Below, piece by piece: positions 1-5,394 of a stretch of DNA of 8,638 bases. A program made the position numbers and the translations under genes. This DNA is from VGRF01 sp964460485 (GTDB taxonomy: Bacteria; Myxococcota_A; UBA9160; UBA6930). Location: positions 1 to 8,638 of the forward strand of contig CAYWRY010000163.1 of NCBI GenBank assembly GCA_964460485.1. Direction: 5' to 3'. The first letter of the stretch is position 1, and each line of letters starts with the position of its first letter. The notes beneath the pieces are model-generated. The model was not told where the DNA came from. It was given only the letters and a program-made list of their open reading frames with translations, and ran no database searches.

Positions 1-83
<83 letters not shown>

Positions 84-91
84 GCCCGCCC

Positions 92-99
92 GGGTAAAC
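92..99 (+). promoter_or_regulatory. possible promoter -10 region of the sigma-factor unit
   Basis: GGGTAAAC lies 36 bases (counted from its TA) before the sigma-factor ATG at 131, in an otherwise almost pure G/C gap. A near-identical GGGTAAGC lies 29 bases before the oxidoreductase start at 5395. AT-containing islands at this distance from well-supported starts are plausible -10 elements in a GC-rich genome. No convincing -35 hexamer is visible at either site. A second reading, in which this is an ECF-type -35 followed by CGTC at 117-120, would put the transcript start almost on the ATG. Both are inference. Confidence 0.2.
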
Positions 100-130
100 C
101 GCGCGCCCTGCGCGCGCGTCGGATGCCGAG

Positions 131-688
131 ATGACACCGCCCAGTCTCGACCGTGCGCTCGAAGGGATCGGCGAGCAGGGCACGGAGCCGACCTCGCTCG
201 AGGCGCTGGTTGCCCTGCACGGCGCGCGGGCGGTGCGCATCGCGGCGCGCTTCGTGCGCGGCGACCGCGCGGCTGCCGAGGACATCGCGCAGGAGGCGTT
301 CGCGAAGGCGTGGCGTTCGCTGCCGCGCTTCCGCGGCGACGCCGAGCTGTCGACCTGGCTCCACCGCGTGGTGGTGAACCAAGCGCTGTCGTACCTCCGG
401 AGGCAGAAGCTGCGAAATCGCTTCGTCGCGCTGCTGGGGCCCGCGCGCCCTACCGGCCCGCCGCCGCCGGAGTCAGACCCCGCGCTGCGCGCGCGCATCC
501 ACGCGGCGCTCGACGCGCTCAGCGCGAACGAGCGCGCGGTGTTCACGCTCGTCCATCTGGAGGGCTTCAGCCTCGAGGAGACGGCGCGCATTCGCGGCCG
601 CGCGATCGGCACGATGAAGAGCCAGCTGCATCGCGCGCTCACGAAGCTGCGGCGCGAGCTCGCCGGCTGCTGGGAGGAGAGCACGTGA
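131..688 (+). CDS. ECF-type RNA polymerase sigma factor (sigma-70 family)
   Basis: A 185-residue sigma factor with only the sigma2 and sigma4 domains, the usual ECF architecture and length. Sigma2 spans about residues 25-92: the DIAQEAFAKAW segment (51-61) is the core-binding region 2.2, and GDAELSTWLHRVVVNQALSYLRR-like sequence (69-91) covers regions 2.3/2.4 that melt and read the -10. A Pro-rich linker (about 104-115) leads to sigma4 (about 120-177), whose helix-turn-helix (SLEETARIRGRAIGTMKSQL, 147-166) reads the -35. There is no C-terminal extension. The protein would direct RNA polymerase to a small stress regulon, probably including its own unit. The ATG at 131 is used because it precedes sigma2 by a normal distance, but no good Shine-Dalgarno lies in front of it. 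The stop overlaps the GTG start of the next gene, indicating translational coupling to its probable anti-sigma. The ECF subgroup cannot be assigned by eye. Confidence 0.93.
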   Translation: MTPPSLDRALEGIGEQGTEPTSLEALVALHGARAVRIAARFVRGDRAAAEDIAQEAFAKAWRSLPRFRGDAELSTWLHRVVVNQALSYLRRQKLRNRFVALLGPARPTGPPPPESDPALRARIHAALDALSANERAVFTLVHLEGFSLEETARIRGRAIGTMKSQLHRALTKLRRELAGCWEEST

Positions 689-1104
689 AGGAATCGAATG
701 CCCCGCCCGCCCGCGCCGACGGAGGCGACGCCGCGCTCGCCGAGCGCGTCGAGCTCGCTACGCGACCCGCGGCCTGGACGCCGCAGGACGCGGCGCGCTT
801 CCGCGCGGGCGTCGCGGCCCGCGTCGCCGAGCGCGCGCGATCACGCCGCGTGTTCCGCGTCGCGCTCGCCGCGACCGCCGCCTGCGGCATCGCCGGCGCC
901 GTGCTGTGGGCGACGCGGCCCGCGCCCGATCCGGACGTCGCGCGCGCCGCGCAGGCGCAGTTCGACACCGCCGGATCCCTCGAAGACTCCTTCGAGGAGC
1001 AGCTGCTGTTCGCGCCGGAGTGGATCGAGCGCGACTCGGGCTTCGTGGACCGCGAGGCGCTGCCCGAGAGCTACGCGCTCGCCTCGGCGCTGCTCGACTC
1101 GTAA
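685..1104 (+). CDS. one-TM probable anti-sigma factor
   Basis: 139 residues from a GTG start at 685 that overlaps the sigma stop (GTGA). GGAGG at 673-677 sits 7 bases upstream, which decides this start over upstream in-frame codons inside the sigma gene. Residues 1-55 are cytoplasmic in the inferred topology and include a charged helix (about 34-54, Arg/Ala-rich, ending RARSRR). Residues 57-76 form one hydrophobic segment (VFRVALAATAACGIAGAVLW). A tail of about 60 residues would be periplasmic and is acidic (SLEDSFEEQLLFAPEWIERD), ending PESYALASALLDS. Position after an ECF gene, overlap coupling and topology argue for a membrane anti-sigma factor that holds the sigma until a periplasmic signal arrives. 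It lacks the HxxxCxxC zinc motif of ZAS anti-sigmas (no His at all, a single Cys in the membrane segment), and I do not recognise its family, so the role rests on context. Confidence 0.72.
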   Translation: MKESNAPPARADGGDAALAERVELATRPAAWTPQDAARFRAGVAARVAERARSRRVFRVALAATAACGIAGAVLWATRPAPDPDVARAAQAQFDTAGSLEDSFEEQLLFAPEWIERDSGFVDREALPESYALASALLDS

Positions 1105-1170
1105 CCCGCGCCCGCGCGCGCCGCGTCGGAAACACGAGCTCGCCACGCGCACCCGTGCCAAGGAGACGTG

Positions 1171-1875
1171 ATGAAGAAGCTCGCCCTCGCCCTCACCCTC
1201 GCCTCGAGCTGGCTCGCCGCCCCGGTTGTGGGCGCCTTCCCCGGCGAGCCGCCGCCGCACTTCGAACCGGCGCCACCCGAGGAGCTCGTGGCGCGGCACG
1301 CCGCGGAGTTGGGGATCTCCGACGCGACGCTGGAGCAGATCCGCGCGCTCGCGGAGCAGCAGCGGGCGGAGCGCGCGGTGATCGCGGCGGAGCTGAAAGC
1401 GCAGAAGCGCGCGCTGCGCGCGCTGCTCGAGGGCGCGAACCCGCGCGAGGCGGAGGCGATCGCGCTGGCGCGAAAGATCGGGACGCTGGAGACGGACCTC
1501 TCGGTCTCGCGCCTCACCGCGATGATGCGCATGCACGCGCTGCTGACGCCCGCGCAGAACGAAGCCCTGCGCGAGAAGCTGCGCGGCCGCTTCCGGGAGC
1601 GACGCGCCGTGCTGGGCGCCGCGACGAGCGCGTGTGAGGCGGAGATCGCCGAGCACTGCGAGGAGGGCGACGGACCGCCCGGGCCGGCCGTGATGTGCGT
1701 GCTGCGCAAGCGCCGCATGGAGGATCTCGCCGTGAGCGCCGCGTGCGAGGCGGCGCTGAAGCAGATCCCGCCGCCCCACTTCATTCGTCACGGCGGGCCG
1801 CCGCCGGGCTTCGGCGCCGGAGCCGGCGAGCCCTTCGACGTGCTCGTGCCGGCGCCGCCGGACGCGGAGGAATAG
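1171..1875 (+). CDS. exported LTXXQ/Spy-like protein with a C-terminal four-Cys GLG1-like module
   Basis: 234 residues from the ATG at 1171, 5 bases after AAGGAG (1160-1165). An in-frame GTG at 1168 is too close to that site. Residues 1-22 are a Sec signal peptide (MKKLALALTL..., likely cut after VVGA). Residues about 36-145 are helical and charged, with an LTPAQ motif at 125-129. That is the LTXXQ signature of Spy/CpxP/ZraP-type periplasmic chaperones and metal-sensor proteins. Residues 155-192 hold four cysteines (C155, C163, C176, C192; gaps 7, 12, 15) in the pattern CEAEIAEHC...CVL...CEAAL, which resembles the Cys-rich GLG1 repeat. A Pro/Gly/His tail follows. Likely role, by inference: periplasmic sensor or chaperone for the sigma/anti-sigma pair, perhaps responding to metal, redox or misfolding. 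The 66-base gap before it shows no clear promoter; the next gene starts 2 bases after its stop. Confidence 0.82.
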   Translation: MKKLALALTLASSWLAAPVVGAFPGEPPPHFEPAPPEELVARHAAELGISDATLEQIRALAEQQRAERAVIAAELKAQKRALRALLEGANPREAEAIALARKIGTLETDLSVSRLTAMMRMHALLTPAQNEALREKLRGRFRERRAVLGAATSACEAEIAEHCEEGDGPPGPAVMCVLRKRRMEDLAVSAACEAALKQIPPPHFIRHGGPPPGFGAGAGEPFDVLVPAPPDAEE

Positions 1876-1877
1876 GG

Positions 1878-2195
1878 ATGCGCGGCTCGGTTCTGCTCGC
1901 AGTCGTACTCGCGGCTTGCGCGAGCGATGCGGGGCGACCGCGCCCACCCGCTGCGGGGCGCGCCGCGGGAGCACCACCGCCCGCGCCGCCGTTCGCGGAA
2001 CTCGACGCGAACGCCGACGGCGTGATCGACGGCGTCGAGTTCGCGCAGCTGACGCGGCGGCTGTTCGTTCGCCTCGACGCGGATGGCGACGGCAATCTCT
2101 CGGCCGGCGAGTACGCGCGCTTTCAATCGCGACCCTCCGGTCCGCCGCCGCGCGGGCGCCCGCCCGGGATGCCGCTCTCGGAAGCTCGAGGCTGA
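1878..2195 (+). CDS. small EF-hand lipoprotein
   Basis: 105 residues from ATG 1878, with GGAGG at 1866-1870 seven bases upstream inside the end of the preceding gene. Only 2 bases separate the two genes, so they are translated together. The N-terminus is a lipoprotein signal with lipobox LAAC (Cys14); the +2 residue is Ala, compatible with outer-membrane sorting by the E. coli rule. A Pro/Ala-rich linker (about 18-40) precedes two canonical EF-hand loops. Loop 1 is D43-x-N45-x-D47-G-V49-x-D51-x-x-E54; loop 2 is D67-x-D69-x-D71-G-N73-x-S75-x-x-E78. All calcium-coordinating positions are filled, so it should bind Ca2+ as a paired EF-hand. The tail is Pro/Arg-rich. Being last in the sigma unit it is probably either a target or an envelope calcium-sensing partner. 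The fold is clear; the function is inferred. Confidence 0.85.
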   Translation: MRGSVLLAVVLAACASDAGRPRPPAAGRAAGAPPPAPPFAELDANADGVIDGVEFAQLTRRLFVRLDADGDGNLSAGEYARFQSRPSGPPPRGRPPGMPLSEARG

Positions 2196-2259
2196 AGCCA
2201 CGCGGGATGGCGACGCGCGTCGCGCCGCGACAATCTCGTCGCGCGCGAGGAGCCGCCGC

Positions 2260-3420
2260 ATGTCCGACCCCGCCGCGATTCGCCCGTTCAAGATCGAGGT
2301 GCCCGACACGGCGCTCGCCGATCTGCGCGATCGCCTCGCGCGCACGCGCTGGCCCGACCAGATCGCGGGCACCGGCTGGGAGTACGGCACGGAGCTCGCC
2401 TCGCTGCGCGCGCTCTGCGACTACTGGCGGACGCAGTACGACTGGCGCGCCCAGGAGGCCGCGCTGAACCGCTGGCCGCAGTTCACCACCGACGTGGACG
2501 GCGAGCGCCTGCACTTCATCCACGCCAAGTCGAAGCACGCGGAGGCGTTCCCGCTGCTCATCACCCACGGCTGGCCGGGCTCCATCGTCGAGTTCCAGAA
2601 GATCCTGCCGCTGCTCACCGACCCCACCGCGCACGGCGGGCGTGTGGAGGACGCCTTCCACGTGATCTGCCCGTCGATGCCCGGCTACGGCTTCTCCGGC
2701 CCGACGCACTCGCGCGGCTGGGATCCGGAGCGCATCGCGCGCGCCGAGATCGAGATCATGCACCGCCTCGGCTACGTGAAGTACGGCGCCCAGGGCGGCG
2801 ACTGGGGCGCGATCGTGACGCCGTGGATCGCGAAGCTCGACCCCACGCACTGCGCCGGCATCCACCTCAACATGCTGCTCGTGATCCCGCCGCCCGACGC
2901 GAAGCCCGAGGCGCTGAGCGAGGCGGAGCAGAAGCGGCTCGCGTACTCGAACGACTTCAACGCCACGGGCACGGGTTATCAGGCGATCCAGGGCACCAAG
3001 CCGCAGACGCTCGCTTACGGCCTCACCGACTCGCCCGCCGGCCTCGCGGGCTGGATCCTCGAGAAGTTCCGCGCCTGGGGCGACTGCCCGGGCGGCGACG
3101 TCGAGCACGCGTTCACGAAGGACGAGCTGCTCACGAACATCTCCGTCTACTGGTTCACGGGCACGATCAACTCGTCGACGCGCCTCTACTACGAGCAGCG
3201 CAAGAGCGGGAAGCTCGCGATCGGCGACGGCCGCATCGAGACGCCGACCGGGGCCGCGATCTTCCCGAAGGAGCTCTACAACGCGCCGCGGGCGTGGGCG
3301 GAGCGCTTCTACAACCTGACGCACTGGAGCGTGTTCGAGAGCGGCGGCCACTTCGCGGCGCTGGAGCGGCCGAACGAGCTGGCCGCCGACCTGCGCAAGT
3401 TCTTCGCGACGGTGCGCTAG
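2260..3420 (+). CDS. microsomal-type epoxide hydrolase (EHN domain, alpha/beta hydrolase)
   Basis: 386 residues, normal for bacterial members. Start ATG 2260 has GAGGAG (2247-2252) seven bases upstream; longer in-frame versions would overlap the EF-hand gene and lack this site. The N-terminal EHN domain (about 1-110) starts IRPFKIEVPDTALADLRDRL and has the typical RTRWPDQ. The catalytic domain shows the oxyanion motif HGWPGS (103-108), nucleophile Asp181 in GGDWG, the lid motif YWFTGT (297-302) followed by tyrosines 310-311, charge-relay Glu338 in FPKE, and His364 in GGHFAALE. The Glu-His spacing matches that of mammalian microsomal epoxide hydrolase. It should open epoxides to trans-diols through an Asp ester intermediate. 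No signal peptide or N-terminal anchor is visible, so it is probably cytosolic. The natural substrate is unknown; neighbours do not define a pathway. Confidence 0.93.
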   Translation: MSDPAAIRPFKIEVPDTALADLRDRLARTRWPDQIAGTGWEYGTELASLRALCDYWRTQYDWRAQEAALNRWPQFTTDVDGERLHFIHAKSKHAEAFPLLITHGWPGSIVEFQKILPLLTDPTAHGGRVEDAFHVICPSMPGYGFSGPTHSRGWDPERIARAEIEIMHRLGYVKYGAQGGDWGAIVTPWIAKLDPTHCAGIHLNMLLVIPPPDAKPEALSEAEQKRLAYSNDFNATGTGYQAIQGTKPQTLAYGLTDSPAGLAGWILEKFRAWGDCPGGDVEHAFTKDELLTNISVYWFTGTINSSTRLYYEQRKSGKLAIGDGRIETPTGAAIFPKELYNAPRAWAERFYNLTHWSVFESGGHFAALERPNELAADLRKFFATVR

Positions 3421-3421
3421 T

Positions 3422-3446
3422 CCTCGTCGCGAGGGGGGCGTGCTTG
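3422..3446 (+). promoter_or_regulatory. ribosome-binding site and small hairpin before a TTG start
   Basis: GAGGGGGG (3431-3438) lies 5 bases before TTG at 3444 and is the reason for choosing that start; no ATG or GTG in the right frame precedes the lipoprotein signal after the epoxide hydrolase stop. CCTCG (3422-3426) and CGAGG (3430-3434) can pair across a 3-base loop, so the stem includes part of the Shine-Dalgarno. Whether it forms or matters in vivo is inference. Confidence 0.4.
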
Positions 3447-5342
3447 CCGTTCTCGCTCGCGATCCGCCGAGAGCGGAGCCGACCGCGCTGGGAGCACGCG
3501 CCCGCGAGGCCCGCGGTCGCGGCCGCGCTCGCCGCGCTCGCCATCGGCTGCGCGTCCCCGGCCGGCGTGCGCGTCGCCTCCGGCCGCGACGTGCACCGCA
3601 CGCTCACCGCGAACGCGCTCAACACGGGCGAGCCGAGCGTACCCACGCGTCAGGTCCTGCAGCGCCTCGGCCTCGCGGAGCGCTTCGACGACGACCCGGC
3701 CGCCGCGCTGGCCGAGCTGGGCGCCGCCGCGACGAGCCCCGACCGCTTGTTCGCGCTCGCCGAGCTCTCGTTCTGGCTCGGCGAGAAGAGCGGCGACCGC
3801 GCGCGCCATCTCGCGGCCGCCGTCTACGCGCACGCATTCCTGTTTCCGGAAGACGCCGTCGAAACGCCGGAGCCGACCGATCCGCGCTACCGGCTCGCCT
3901 GCGATCTCTACAACCGTGCGCTCACCGAGGGACTCGACCTGCTCGCGCTCGGCGACCCGCACTGGAATGGGGAGACGGTGGAGACGCCGCTGGGGCCGCT
4001 CGAGATCCGCTTCGATCCCGGCGAGCGCGAGTGGAGTGGCTGGCGACTGCGCGAGTTCCTGCCCGCCGCCTACCTCGACGTGCGCGGGCTGCGCAATCGC
4101 TACCGCCGGCCCGGCGTCGGTGCGCCGCTCGTCGCGAGCCTCTCCGCCGCGTCGAAGACGACGCGCGCGAAACGCATGCGCGCCCACATCCTGCCGCAGC
4201 TCAAGGTGCCGGTCACCGCGCTGCTGCGCGTCGAGGACGTGCGCGGAGGGCTCGCGCAGGGCGCCCTGCGCGCGCGTCTCGAGCTGTTCACGGCCGACGA
4301 GGCGCTCCGCGCCGAGATCGGTGGCCGCAGCGTGCCCCTCGAGTTCGAGACCAGCTCGGCGCTCGCCTACACCGCCGAGGGCCCGCCGATCTGGTGGGAC
4401 GAGATCCGCGAATTCCTCTACGGCGGCGTGCTGCCGCGCCTGGCGCCGGCGCCGCAGGACCGGCTCGTCTTCTTCGAGCCCTACCGCCGCGGGCGCATTC
4501 CGGTTGTGCTCGTGCACGGCACGGCCTCGAGCGCCGCGCGCTGGATCGAGCTGGTGAACGAGCTCGTCGCGGATCCAGCGCTCATCGCCCGCTACCAGAT
4601 CTGGCTCTTCACGTACGAGTCCGGCAACCCGATCGGCTACTCCGCGGGCACGTTCCGCGAGGCGCTGCGCACAACGCTGCACGAGGTCGATCCCGAGGGC
4701 AGCGATCCGGCGCTCGCGCAGATGGTCGTGATCGGCCACAGCCAGGGCGGCCTGCTCGCGAAGCTCACCGCGGTCGAGAGTGGCGACGCCTTCTGGCGCA
4801 ACGTCGCCAAACGCCCGATCGGCGAGATGAAGCTCACCAGCGAGGAGCGCGCGGTGCTCGCGCGCAGCTCGTTCTTCTCGCCGCTGCCCTTCGTGAAGCG
4901 CATCGTCTACATCGCGACGCCCCACCAGGGCAGCTACCTGACGCTGCGCCGCGCGGGCCGCTGGCTCGCCGGCGTGGTGCGCCTGCCCAATGCGCTGACG
5001 CAGCTCATGGTCGACACCGTGGCGCGCAACCGCGACGACCTCATGCTGCGCGACCTCGATCGCCCAAACACCGCGCTCGACAACATGACGCCGGGCAATC
5101 CATTCCTCACGACGCTGCGCTCGCTCGCCGTCGCGCCCGGCGTGGCGACGCACTCGATCATCGCCGTCGAGGGCGACGGCCCGATCGAGCGCGGGCGCGA
5201 CGGCGTCGTGGAGTACGCGAGCGCGCACGAGCCCGGCGCCCTGTCGGAGCTGGTGGTGCGCGCGGGCCACTCGTGCCAGGGCGACCCGGCGACGATCGAG
5301 GAGGTCAGGCGGATCCTGCGCAAGCACGCCGGGCTTCCGTAA
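3444..5342 (+). CDS. alpha/beta-hydrolase lipoprotein (lipase/esterase-like)
   Basis: 632 residues from TTG 3444. The N-terminus is Arg-rich, then AVAAALAALAIGC with probable lipidated Cys36 (LAIGC, a slightly atypical lipobox). Residues about 37-345 form a long domain I do not recognise, including FLPAAYLDVRGL and RRPGVGAPLVAS (about 205-233). The hydrolase domain occupies about 350-625: strand and oxyanion region VVLVHGT (354-360), nucleophile Ser433 in GHSQGG (431-436), IATPHQGS (490-497), probable catalytic Asp586 (GRDGVVEYASAH) and His609 (AGHSC). The triad is complete. PGAP1/DUF676-like serine hydrolases and lipases share the GHSxGG and TPHxGS motifs. It would act at the cell envelope on an ester or thioester; the substrate is unknown. 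It starts 23 bases after the epoxide hydrolase stop, so the two may be co-transcribed. A non-ATG start and long basic n-region make the exact N-terminus the least certain part. Confidence 0.85.
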   Translation: MPFSLAIRRERSRPRWEHAPARPAVAAALAALAIGCASPAGVRVASGRDVHRTLTANALNTGEPSVPTRQVLQRLGLAERFDDDPAAALAELGAAATSPDRLFALAELSFWLGEKSGDRARHLAAAVYAHAFLFPEDAVETPEPTDPRYRLACDLYNRALTEGLDLLALGDPHWNGETVETPLGPLEIRFDPGEREWSGWRLREFLPAAYLDVRGLRNRYRRPGVGAPLVASLSAASKTTRAKRMRAHILPQLKVPVTALLRVEDVRGGLAQGALRARLELFTADEALRAEIGGRSVPLEFETSSALAYTAEGPPIWWDEIREFLYGGVLPRLAPAPQDRLVFFEPYRRGRIPVVLVHGTASSAARWIELVNELVADPALIARYQIWLFTYESGNPIGYSAGTFREALRTTLHEVDPEGSDPALAQMVVIGHSQGGLLAKLTAVESGDAFWRNVAKRPIGEMKLTSEERAVLARSSFFSPLPFVKRIVYIATPHQGSYLTLRRAGRWLAGVVRLPNALTQLMVDTVARNRDDLMLRDLDRPNTALDNMTPGNPFLTTLRSLAVAPGVATHSIIAVEGDGPIERGRDGVVEYASAHEPGALSELVVRAGHSCQGDPATIEEVRRILRKHAGLP

Positions 5343-5362
5343 TGCGGGGCGAGTTCGCACGG

Positions 5363-5371
5363 GGGTAAGCT
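5363..5371 (+). promoter_or_regulatory. possible promoter -10 region of the oxidoreductase gene
   Basis: GGGTAAGCT ends 23 bases before the ATG at 5395. TAAGCT keeps the three most conserved -10 positions (T1, A2, T6), and the GGGTAARC core recurs at 92-99. No matching -35 is evident upstream, and part of any -35 would overlap the end of the lipoprotein gene. Low-confidence inference. Confidence 0.2.
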
Positions 5372-5394
5372 GCCGCTTCGCTCCGGAGGTCCGC

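Noticed and set aside
1128..1157. ECF-like promoter GGAAAC ... CGTG before the LTXXQ gene
   Set aside because: The spacer would be about 20 bases rather than 16-17, and transcription would begin within or after the ribosome-binding site. Co-transcription from upstream is simpler.
2229..2234. GACAAT as a -10 for the epoxide hydrolase
   Set aside because: There is no acceptable -35 hexamer 16-18 bases upstream, and the one AT-containing hexamer alone is weak evidence.
841..3351. 836-codon open frame on the minus strand across five genes
   Set aside because: It lies antisense to well-supported proteins and across several gene boundaries, is low-complexity Arg/Ala/Glu-rich, and shows no motif. 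It is a by-product of high-GC coding sequence that lacks stop codons in the opposite frame.
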